DNA from: Peptostreptococcaceae bacterium
Lineage (GTDB): Bacteria; Bacillota; Clostridia; Peptostreptococcales; Peptostreptococcaceae
Direction of reading: 5' to 3'
Length of the DNA: 29,464 nucleotides
Assembly (NCBI GenBank): GCA_902363255.1
Contig: CABIZO010000014.1
Coordinates: 1 to 29,464, forward strand
Shown here: piece after piece, positions 5,174-13,018 of the stretch
How the letters are laid out: each line of letters begins with the position of its first letter
How positions within the stretch are numbered: the stretch's first letter is position 1
Translations under genes and position numbers: made by a program
The notes under the pieces: generated by a model
Told to the model about the DNA's origin: nothing
What the model saw: the letters and a program-made list of their open reading frames with translations, nothing else
Database searches by the model: none

Positions 5174-8100
5174 ATGCTTAAAAAATTTAAAAAAGTATTA
5201 GTAGCTAACAGAGGAGAAATTGCCATAAGAATATTTAGAGCGTGTAACGAATTAGGAATAAAAAGTGTTGGGATATATAGTAAAGAGGATAAATATAGTT
5301 TATTTAGAACAAAAGCTGATGAATCTTATTTAATTGGCAAAGATAAAGGTCCTATAGAAGCCTATTTAGATATAGATGGAATTATAGAACTTGCTAAGGC
5401 TAAAAATGTAGATGCCATACATCCTGGATATGGTTTTTTATCAGAAAATCCAGAGTTTGTAAGGAAATGTGAAGAAAATGGAATTGTTTTTATAGGCCCA
5501 TCTGCAGAAATAATGGAGAGAATGGGAGATAAAATAAATTCAAAGAAAGTTGCTCATCAAGTCGGTGTAGGAACTATTCCTGGGGTAGAAAAAGTAATTA
5601 AAAGTGTAGATGAAGCAAAAGAAGTTGCAGATTTTATAGGATATCCGGTAATGATAAAAGCCTCTAATGGTGGTGGCGGTAGAGGTATGAGAGTGGTTTA
5701 TGATGAAAAGAGTCTAGCGCTTGAATATGAAACTGCATGTAGTGAATCGAGAAAAGCATTTGGGGCAGATTTGATTTTTATAGAAAAGTATATAGAAGAT
5801 CCTAAGCATATAGAAGTTCAAATATTAGGGGATAAACATGGAAATTTAGTTCATCTGTATGAAAGGGATTGTTCTGTACAAAGAAGACATCAAAAAATAA
5901 TAGAATACGCACCAGCATTTTCTATAGATAAAAAAATAAGAGATGAAATTTGTGAAGATGCAGTTAAAATAGCTAAAGAAGTAGGATATGTAAGTGCAGG
6001 AACGCTAGAGTTCTTAGTTGATAATAAAGGAAACCACTATTTTATAGAAATGAATCCTAGAATTCAAGTTGAGCATACTGTAACAGAAGAAATTACAGGT
6101 ATAGATATTGTTCAAAGTCAAATTCTTGTAGCTGAAGGATATAGCTTAGATAGTAAAGAGATAGATATAAAATCTCAAGAAGATGTAAAGGTAACAGGTT
6201 ATGCTATACAATGTAGAATTACAACTGAAGACCCTAAGAATAATTTTATGCCTGATACTGGTAAGATACAAGTATATAGAACAGGATCTGGTGCAGGTAT
6301 TAGATTAGATGGAGGAAATGGTTGTGCAGGATTTAGCATAAGTCCATATTATGATAGTTTATTAGTTAAGACTATATCTTGGGATAGAACATTCGAGAAA
6401 GCAATTAATAAAACTATTAGATCTATAAATGAACTTAGAGTTAGAGGAGTAAAAACTAATGTTGGATTTTTAGTTAATGTTTTACAAGATCCAATGTTTA
6501 GAGCTGGTAGATGTAGTACTAAGTTCATAGATGAACATCCTAGATTATTTAAGATAAAAGAAAGTAAAGATAGAGGTACTAAATTACTTCAATTTATAGG
6601 TGATGTTATAGTTAATGAAAATAAATGTATGCCTAAACCTAAGTTTGAAACATTGCACCAGCCAAGAATAATAACTGAAAGGATTCCTAATGTAGAAGGT
6701 AGTAGAGTACAGTTTGAAAAATTAGGCAAAAAAGCATATATTGAAAAAATAAAAAATGAAAAGAAATTGTTATTAACTGATACTACAATGAGAGATGCTC
6801 ATCAATCTCTTATAGCAACAAGATTTAGAACATATGACTTGTTGGAAGTTGCTAAACAAACAAATGAGTATCAAAAAGATTTATTCTCATTAGAAATGTG
6901 GGGTGGGGCTACATACGACGTAGCTTATAGATTTTTAAAAGAATCTCCATGGAGAAGATTACAAAAATTAAGAGCAGAAATACCCGATATTATGTTCCAA
7001 ATGCTATTTAGAGCATCTAATGGTGTTGGATACACAAATTATCCAGACAATGTAATAGTGGACTTTATAAAAGAATCTGCATATCAAGGCATAGATGTTA
7101 TAAGAATATTTGATTCATTAAACTGGGTAGAAAATATGAAATTATCAATTGAAGCAGGGTTAGAAACGGGAAAAATAATAGAAGGAACAATGTGTTATAC
7201 AGGAGATATACTAAATCCTGATAAAGCTAAATATAATTTAGAATACTATGTTAAAATGGCTAAAGAGCTAGAATCTTTAGGTGTAGATATAATTTGTATA
7301 AAAGATATGGCCGGTCTTTTAAAACCTTATGCAGCTCATACTTTAATTAAAGCATTAAAAGAAAATGTTAATACACCAATTCATTTACACACTCATGATA
7401 CAAGTGGTAATGGTGTGGCAACATGTTTAATGGCTTCTGAGGCAGGAGTAGATATAGTAGATGGTGCACTTCAAACTATGTCAGGTTTAACAAGCCAACC
7501 ATCATTAAATGCAATAGTTGAGGCTTTAAGACATACAGAAAGAGATACTAATATAGATTTGTATGGATATGAAGAGTTATCAAATTATTATGGAGATTTA
7601 AGAAACATTTATAAAAAGTTTGAAAGTGGTATGAGTACTTCTTTTGCAGAAATCTATGATTTAGAAATGCCAGGAGGACAATATTCAAACTTAAAAGCTC
7701 AAGCTGATAGTTTTGGTTTAGGAAATGAGTTTGATACTCTTAAAGAAAATTACAAAGAAGGAAACAAAATATTAGGAGATATAATAAAAGTTACTCCTTC
7801 TTCAAAAGTTGTTGGTGACTTAGCTATATTTATGACAAAAAATAAATTGAACAAAGATAATATAATTGAAGAAGGTAAAAAACTATCATTTCCTGATTCA
7901 GTAGTTGATTACTGTAAAGGTATGATAGGTCAACCAGAAGGTGGTATTCCAAAAGACTTACAAGAAGTTGTATTAAAAGGTGAAGAAGCTATTACAGTAA
8001 GACCAGGATTATTAATACCTTCAGCTGATTTTGACAAAGATAGAGATTATTTAAATGAAAAGTTTAATATGAAGTCAAATATAAGAAATATATTGAGTTA

Positions 8101-8608
8101 TGAGTTATATCCAAAAGTATACGAAGAGTATTTAAAACATTTACAAGACTATAACGATATTTCAAAACTAGAAAGTGATGTATTTTTCTATGGCCTAGGT
8201 ATAGGTGAAGAATGTGACGTAGAAATAGAAGAAGGAAAAATGTTAACTATTAGTTTAAGAAATATAGGTGATGTAAAAGAAAATGGATATAGAACAATAG
8301 TGTTTGATTTAAATGGAATGCATAGAGAAGTGGAAATAAAGGATAATAACTATTCAGGAAGTATTAAACAAGTTGAAACCGCTGATATGGATAATCTTTT
8401 ACAAATAGGGGCTAGTATTCCTGGAAAAGTAATAAAAATTCTTGTTAAAGAGGGGGATGAAGTAGAAGAACATCAACCACTGATAGTAATAGAGGCCATG
8501 AAGATGGAAACTAATATAGTAGCAAAAACAAATGGTAAAATAAAATCTATCAAAGTAATAGAAAATGAAATGGTCTGTGATAAACAATTGTTAATGGTAT
8601 TAGAATAG
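5174..8608 (+). CDS. pyc: Pyruvate carboxylase
   Basis: Biotin enzyme that carboxylates pyruvate to oxaloacetate with ATP and bicarbonate, replenishing the TCA intermediates used for aspartate and glutamate synthesis. The 1144-residue chain is full length for the single-chain type. The N-terminal biotin carboxylase part starts KKVLVANRGEIAIRI and has an ATP-grasp loop at K162-ASNGGGGRG. The carboxyltransferase part begins near TDTTMRDAHQS (D536) and holds the DIICIKDMAG lysine and HLHTHD metal-binding histidines. The C-terminal biotin carrier domain has EAMKMET with biotinyl Lys1110. I chose the ATG at 5174 because AAAGGGGG lies just before it; an ATG at 5156 would add six residues but has no ribosome binding site. 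The gene stands alone between terminators. Confidence 0.97.
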   Translation: MLKKFKKVLVANRGEIAIRIFRACNELGIKSVGIYSKEDKYSLFRTKADESYLIGKDKGPIEAYLDIDGIIELAKAKNVDAIHPGYGFLSENPEFVRKCEENGIVFIGPSAEIMERMGDKINSKKVAHQVGVGTIPGVEKVIKSVDEAKEVADFIGYPVMIKASNGGGGRGMRVVYDEKSLALEYETACSESRKAFGADLIFIEKYIEDPKHIEVQILGDKHGNLVHLYERDCSVQRRHQKIIEYAPAFSIDKKIRDEICEDAVKIAKEVGYVSAGTLEFLVDNKGNHYFIEMNPRIQVEHTVTEEITGIDIVQSQILVAEGYSLDSKEIDIKSQEDVKVTGYAIQCRITTEDPKNNFMPDTGKIQVYRTGSGAGIRLDGGNGCAGFSISPYYDSLLVKTISWDRTFEKAINKTIRSINELRVRGVKTNVGFLVNVLQDPMFRAGRCSTKFIDEHPRLFKIKESKDRGTKLLQFIGDVIVNENKCMPKPKFETLHQPRIITERIPNVEGSRVQFEKLGKKAYIEKIKNEKKLLLTDTTMRDAHQSLIATRFRTYDLLEVAKQTNEYQKDLFSLEMWGGATYDVAYRFLKESPWRRLQKLRAEIPDIMFQMLFRASNGVGYTNYPDNVIVDFIKESAYQGIDVIRIFDSLNWVENMKLSIEAGLETGKIIEGTMCYTGDILNPDKAKYNLEYYVKMAKELESLGVDIICIKDMAGLLKPYAAHTLIKALKENVNTPIHLHTHDTSGNGVATCLMASEAGVDIVDGALQTMSGLTSQPSLNAIVEALRHTERDTNIDLYGYEELSNYYGDLRNIYKKFESGMSTSFAEIYDLEMPGGQYSNLKAQADSFGLGNEFDTLKENYKEGNKILGDIIKVTPSSKVVGDLAIFMTKNKLNKDNIIEEGKKLSFPDSVVDYCKGMIGQPEGGIPKDLQEVVLKGEEAITVRPGLLIPSADFDKDRDYLNEKFNMKSNIRNILSYELYPKVYEEYLKHLQDYNDISKLESDVFFYGLGIGEECDVEIEEGKMLTISLRNIGDVKENGYRTIVFDLNGMHREVEIKDNNYSGSIKQVETADMDNLLQIGASIPGKVIKILVKEGDEVEEHQPLIVIEAMKMETNIVAKTNGKIKSIKVIENEMVCDKQLLMVLE

Positions 8609-8629
8609 AATAATAGTGAAGTAAGAGAG

Positions 8630-8667
8630 CTCTAAAGTATAGTGAATAACTACTTTAGAGTTTTTTT
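8630..8667 (+). terminator. Intrinsic terminator after pyc
   Basis: Ten-base-pair stem CTCTAAAGTA/TACTTTAGAG with an 11-base loop and seven T residues, 21 bases after the pyc stop codon. Confidence 0.92.
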
Positions 8668-8858
8668 ATATAAAAAAGAGGAAAAATATTGATGCGTGTA
8701 GAAATATATTCTTAAATCCAAGTGAGAGACTACCAAATTATTTTTAAAAAAATAAGGTAATCTTATTTTATATAATTGGGAATATTATACATAAAAACAG
8801 TATAAAATTATCTATAACACTTTATAATTTTATATAATTAAAAAAGGTAGGTGCTAAT

Positions 8859-10790
8859 ATGAAAGTCTATGATAGTAACGATTTAAGAAATGTTGCAATA
8901 CTAGGGCATAGTGGATGTGGGAAATCTAATTTAATTGATGCCCTAGCATACACTACAAATATCTCAAAAAAAATGCCCAAGGTGTCTGATAAAGTAAACA
9001 TGACTTATAGTATAGGACTAGCTCCCATAGAATACAACGGCATCAAGTACAATTTATTAGATACTCCAGGATATTTTGATTTTAGTGGTGAAGTCATTTC
9101 TTCTTTAAGAGCAAGTGATGCAGCTATTATAGTGATAGATGCAACTTCTCCTATACAAGTTGGAACTGAAAAAGCACTAGAATTAACTGAAAGTATGCCT
9201 AAAATTATGTTTATAAATAAAATAGACAATGAAAAGGCAAGATATAAAGATGCAATAGAAATGTTAAGAGAAAAATATGACAATAAGATAGTACCAATGA
9301 TAAGCCCTATATACAAAGATAAAAAATTTGTTAAATTACATAATGTGTTAGAAAACTTGGATGATGACTTAGATGGAGAATTCAAAGAACAAGTTTCAAG
9401 TGTTAAAGAAGCCTTGATGGAACATATAGCAGAAACTGACGATGAAGTTTTAGATAAATATTTTAGTGGAGAAGAATTAACTCCTGAAGAAATACAAAAA
9501 GGAATAATAATAGGAATACAAAGTGGAGATATAATACCTGTAATATGTGGTTCTACAATAAATAACATAGGTTCAAAAGAGATACTACAAACTATAGGTT
9601 CATATATACAACCTAAATACGTTGAAAAAGATAAACCTTTAAGAGCTTTAGTATTTAAAACGATGGTTGACCCATTCATGGGAAAAATGTCTTACATAAA
9701 AATAGTTGAGGGTCAAATGAAAAAAGATACTGAATTAGTCAACGTAAATAAAGACGTAAAAGAAAAAATTTCTAACTTATATACAATGAAAAAAGGAGAA
9801 TTAGAAGAAGTAGATTGCGCTAATGCTGGTGATATAGTTGTAGTTACCAAAATAAACTCTCTCCAAACAGGAAATACTATAGCAAGTAGCCCAGAAGCTA
9901 CTTTATTGGAAGAAATAGATTTACCAAAGCCACAAATTTACTATTCTGTAGTGCCAAAAAATAAAGGCGAAGAAGATAAAATAGGATCTTCGTTAAATAA
10001 AATAGCAGAAGAAGATCCAACTATACATTGGTACAGAAATTCAGAAACTAGACAAACTCTTGTTGGTGGTCAAGGTGAGCTTCATATAAATACAGTTAAA
10101 AATAAATTAAAAGAAAAATTTGGTGTTGATGTGGATCTAGAAGATATTAAGGTTGCTTATAGAGAAACTATAAAAGGATCTTCAGATGTACAAGGTAAAC
10201 ACAAAAAACAATCTGGTGGTCATGGTCAATATGGAGATGTAAAAATTAAATTTACAAGATGTAATGATGACTTTGAATTTGCTGAAGAAATATTTGGAGG
10301 TTCTGTTCCAAAATCTTATATACCAGCTGTAGAAAAAGGTTTAAAAGATTCTATGCAAAAAGGTATACTTGCTGGATATCCAGTTACAAATATAAAAGCA
10401 ACGCTATATGATGGTTCATATCACGATGTGGATTCATCAGAGATGGCATTTAAGATGGCAGCTTCCCTAGCATTCAAAAAAGGAATGCAAGAAGCTCATC
10501 CAATCTTATTAGAGCCTATTATGAAGTTAACTATAACTGTTCCAGAAGAATATATGGGAGATGTAATGGGTGATATTAATAAAAGAAGAGGTAAAATACT
10601 AGGTATGGAACCTGATGATAAAGGTAGACAAGTGATTTTTGCAGAAGCACCTCAAAGTGAAACATTTAAATATGCGATTGATTTAAGATCTATGACTCAA
10701 GGAAGAGGATTCTTTGAAATGGAGCTAGAAAAATATAATGAAGTGCCTCAACAATTAGCCTCAAAAATAATTGAAGCAGCAGCTAATTAA
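8859..10790 (+). CDS. Elongation factor G-like GTPase (EF-G paralogue)
   Basis: A translational GTPase with the domain order of EF-G but only 643 residues, against about 690 for the housekeeping factor. The G domain has the P-loop GHSGCGKS (16-23) followed by N, where canonical EF-G has AHIDAGKTT. It also has DTPGYFDF (68-75) and NKID (120-123). Domains II to V follow, with the domain IV segment KHKKQSGGHGQYGDV and a C-terminal MTQGRGFFEMELEKY. The P-loop and GLAP segments resemble Thermus EF-G-2 rather than FusA. The switch I segment between P-loop and DTPG is about 12 residues shorter than I recall for EF-G-2. It is not next to str-operon genes, and the ribosome binding site AAAAGGTAGGTG is good. 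Its cellular role is uncertain: translocation backup, stress or recycling are possible. Confidence 0.88.
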   Translation: MKVYDSNDLRNVAILGHSGCGKSNLIDALAYTTNISKKMPKVSDKVNMTYSIGLAPIEYNGIKYNLLDTPGYFDFSGEVISSLRASDAAIIVIDATSPIQVGTEKALELTESMPKIMFINKIDNEKARYKDAIEMLREKYDNKIVPMISPIYKDKKFVKLHNVLENLDDDLDGEFKEQVSSVKEALMEHIAETDDEVLDKYFSGEELTPEEIQKGIIIGIQSGDIIPVICGSTINNIGSKEILQTIGSYIQPKYVEKDKPLRALVFKTMVDPFMGKMSYIKIVEGQMKKDTELVNVNKDVKEKISNLYTMKKGELEEVDCANAGDIVVVTKINSLQTGNTIASSPEATLLEEIDLPKPQIYYSVVPKNKGEEDKIGSSLNKIAEEDPTIHWYRNSETRQTLVGGQGELHINTVKNKLKEKFGVDVDLEDIKVAYRETIKGSSDVQGKHKKQSGGHGQYGDVKIKFTRCNDDFEFAEEIFGGSVPKSYIPAVEKGLKDSMQKGILAGYPVTNIKATLYDGSYHDVDSSEMAFKMAASLAFKKGMQEAHPILLEPIMKLTITVPEEYMGDVMGDINKRRGKILGMEPDDKGRQVIFAEAPQSETFKYAIDLRSMTQGRGFFEMELEKYNEVPQQLASKIIEAAAN

Positions 10791-10809
10791 AATAAATATA
10801 TATAAATAA

Positions 10810-10843
10810 AAACGACGTGATATTTAAAAATATCACGTCGTTT
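10810..10843 (+). terminator. Hairpin terminator after the EF-G-like gene
   Basis: Very stable stem with AACGACGTGATATTT (10811-10825) facing its complement ending in CACGTCGTT, tight loop, then a short T-rich tract. An A-rich tract before it could let it act in both directions. Confidence 0.85.
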
Positions 10844-10914
10844 ATTTTATATTTTATATAAAATATAAATTTGTTTTTGTTTATAATAATTAGATTATAT
10901 GACCAAAATAAGTA

Positions 10915-10951
10915 TATAATATATATTAAATAGTAGTCAAAGAAAGTCAAA
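10915..10951 (+). promoter_or_regulatory. ctsR promoter -10 and CtsR operator
   Basis: A perfect TATAAT (10915-10920) is followed by two direct heptads AGTCAAA (10935-10941 and 10945-10951) with the three-base spacer GAA. This matches the known CtsR operator (A/G-GTCAAA-NAN-A/G-GTCAAA). It lies where transcription would begin, 31 bases before ctsR, so CtsR should repress its own operon. I see no good -35 box. Confidence 0.85.
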
Positions 10952-10981
10952 AGAAAAATTTATTTAAGTGGTGATGTATAT

Positions 10982-11446
10982 ATGGCTTCAATTAGTGATA
11001 TAATAGAAAAATTTATTAAAGATTTAATGGAAGACAGTAATACGGTTCAGATTCAAAGGAATGAGCTTGCCAATTTGTTTGATTGTGCTCCATCTCAAAT
11101 AAATTATGTTTTGACAACTAGGTTTTCTAGGGAAAAGGGATATGAAGTTCAAAGTAAAAAAGGTGGAGGAGGATATGTAAAAATAAACAAGGTTATAAGA
11201 GTAAACCAAAATCAGATTTTACATATTATACATACAAAAATAGATAAAGAAATAACATATATACAAGGACGAATGGTTGTTAATTATCTATTAGACAAGA
11301 ACTTCATTAATAATAGGGAATCAAAAATAATACTATGTGCTATAGATGACAAATCTTTAAGTTCACCTATACATGGATTAAATGACATAGTAAGAGCAAA
11401 AATTTTAAAAAATATAATAGAAGAATTATTTTATATCGAGGAGTGA
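10982..11446 (+). CDS. ctsR: CtsR, transcriptional repressor of class III heat-shock genes
   Basis: A winged helix-turn-helix repressor of clp and ctsR operons, dimeric and released at high temperature. The 154 residues match the family length. The helix-turn-helix is near residues 27-45 and the glycine-rich wing is at 59-68 (KKGGGGYVKI). In Geobacillus CtsR the wing has an arginine (Arg62) before the glycines that McsB phosphorylates; here that residue is Lys60. The C-terminal dimerisation half is present. A CtsR operator lies just upstream. It is the first gene of the ctsR-mcsA-mcsB-clpC operon, with mcsA starting four bases after its stop. Confidence 0.96.
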   Translation: MASISDIIEKFIKDLMEDSNTVQIQRNELANLFDCAPSQINYVLTTRFSREKGYEVQSKKGGGGYVKINKVIRVNQNQILHIIHTKIDKEITYIQGRMVVNYLLDKNFINNRESKIILCAIDDKSLSSPIHGLNDIVRAKILKNIIEELFYIEE

Positions 11447-11450
11447 TATT

Positions 11451-11990
11451 ATGTTATGTCAAAAATGTCATAAAAAAACAGCAACTGTTTTTATTAGCTC
11501 CATAGTAAATGGTCAAGAAACAAGAATATATTTATGTGATGAATGTGCTAGAGATTATCCATTATTTAATTTTAATTTTCAAGATCCATTTTCAATAAAA
11601 GATGTAATAGATAAATTTAAAGTGGATGAAGACACATCTACAGACAAAGAAAAAGAAAATCTATTAGCAATAGATAATGATATAGAGGAGAAAGATATTA
11701 TATGTCCTAATTGTTATAGCACATACAATGAATATAGAGAAACAGGAAAATTAGGTTGTAGTAGGTGCTATGAGGTTTTTGAAAAACAGCTAAAACCAAT
11801 ACTTAAAAATATATATGGATATGAAGAATATATAGGCAAAACACCTAAAAAAGATAATAGCCATATATATATAAGCAAAGAAATTAGGATTTTAAAAGAA
11901 GACTTAAATAGGGCTGTTGAAAAAGAAGAATATGAAAAGGCAGCTGATATTAGAGATAAAATAAAAGAGTTAGAAGGATGTAATGAATAG
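11451..11990 (+). CDS. mcsA: McsA, zinc-binding partner of McsB
   Basis: In Bacillus, McsA binds and activates the arginine kinase McsB and helps deliver CtsR to ClpC. The 179 residues carry four CxxC pairs, C3/C6, C29/C32, C85/C88 and C103/C106, enough for two zinc sites. A C-terminal UVR-type coiled segment at about 145-175 (LKEDLNRAVEKEEYEKAADI) resembles the one in ClpC and UvrB. Nothing expected is missing. The GAGGAG ribosome binding site lies at the end of ctsR, so translation is probably coupled. mcsB follows after 12 bases. Confidence 0.95.
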   Translation: MLCQKCHKKTATVFISSIVNGQETRIYLCDECARDYPLFNFNFQDPFSIKDVIDKFKVDEDTSTDKEKENLLAIDNDIEEKDIICPNCYSTYNEYRETGKLGCSRCYEVFEKQLKPILKNIYGYEEYIGKTPKKDNSHIYISKEIRILKEDLNRAVEKEEYEKAADIRDKIKELEGCNE

Positions 11991-12002
11991 GAGGAGGTAC
12001 TT

Positions 12003-13007
12003 ATGGAAGATAGTATAATTATAGGCTCTCAAGTAGCCTTATCTAGAAATATTACTAATTATCCTTTTCCACATAAATTAAGTCAGTCAGAATCTCAAGT
12101 CATAGTAAATAAAATTAGCAATATAATATTAGAATCAGAGGATTTATCTCAAGAAGATTTTATTGCATACAATATAAATGACATTACCCAAGTAGAAAAA
12201 AATACATTGATAGAAAGAAATATTATAAGTAATAAATTTTCAAAAAATAATATAGGAACAGTTATTCTTAATAAAGATAAAACTAAATGTATACTTGTTA
12301 ATGATCAAGATCATATCAAAATAAAAATATATGAAGATAAATTCAATGTGGATGAGGCTTTTATAGTTGCAAATAAAATAGATGATATATTAGGAAGTAA
12401 GCTAGATTATGCTTTTGATGATAAGTTAGGATATTTAACTAGTTGTCCAGTTAATGCAGGTACAGGTCTTAAAACATCTATTATAGTTCACTTACCTATA
12501 TTATCTTTACAAAAAAAAGTAGATACTTACTCCAATATAGCACATAAATTAGGTGCAAATATAAAAGGAATTTGTAATGAAAAATCAAATATATTAGGTA
12601 ATATGTATGAAATAAGTAATCAATCAGTTATTGGAAGATCAGAAAAAAATATTATTGAAAGTTTAAAAAGTTTAACAAAAGATATCATAACAAAGGAACA
12701 AGAATCTAGGGCAATTGTAAAAATGGAAGCTTCTATAGAGTTAGAAGATGAGATTTATAGATCTTTAGGTATATTACAAAATGCAAGAATCATATCAGCA
12801 TACGAAGCTATGAAACATCTATCTAACATTAAGTTGGGTATTGAAATGGGCTATATTAAAGATATTAATATAGAAAAAATAATTAACTTAATGAAGGGAA
12901 TGAAGCCAACTCTAAAGTTAATGTCACTTATTACTAGTGATAGTGATACAAAAAGAGCTAATTTTTTAAGAGAAGAATTTACTCTAGCTAATAGAAATAA
13001 GAAATAG
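12003..13007 (+). CDS. mcsB: McsB-family protein (arginine kinase homologue, possibly inactive)
   Basis: Position between mcsA and clpC and the phosphagen-kinase fold motifs identify this as McsB. It is 334 residues against about 355-363 usual and lacks the N-terminal tryptophan/GP segment. Recognisable pieces are PFP (21-23), GYLTSCP (143-149), ISNQ (204-207), and RSLGIL (253-258). Many key residues differ from the Bacillus protein as I recall it. SSRIRLARN is GSQVALSRN (8-16), NEEDHIR is NDQDHIK (100-106), GTGLR is GTGLK (153-157), RGIYGEG is KGICNEK (188-194), and RDIRRA is SDTKRA (314-319). The Glu of GEG (E193) and the TSCP cysteine remain. Loss of several phosphate-binding arginines suggests weak or no kinase activity, with an adaptor role possible. 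The reading frame is intact and the ribosome binding site GGAGGAGG is strong, so it is not a simple pseudogene. Confidence 0.9.
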   Translation: MEDSIIIGSQVALSRNITNYPFPHKLSQSESQVIVNKISNIILESEDLSQEDFIAYNINDITQVEKNTLIERNIISNKFSKNNIGTVILNKDKTKCILVNDQDHIKIKIYEDKFNVDEAFIVANKIDDILGSKLDYAFDDKLGYLTSCPVNAGTGLKTSIIVHLPILSLQKKVDTYSNIAHKLGANIKGICNEKSNILGNMYEISNQSVIGRSEKNIIESLKSLTKDIITKEQESRAIVKMEASIELEDEIYRSLGILQNARIISAYEAMKHLSNIKLGIEMGYIKDINIEKIINLMKGMKPTLKLMSLITSDSDTKRANFLREEFTLANRNKK

Positions 13008-13018
13008 GAGGGATGAGA

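Noticed and set aside
8749..8769. Hairpin AAAATAAG/CTTATTTT upstream of the EF-G-like gene
   Set aside because: AT-only arms with no T run beyond the stem; likely chance in AT-rich DNA.
9005..9679. Complement-strand frame of 224 codons inside the EF-G-like gene
   Set aside because: It has no recognisable domain and lies antisense to well-conserved GTPase domains; long antisense frames are common where codon bias avoids TTA, CTA and TCA in that register.
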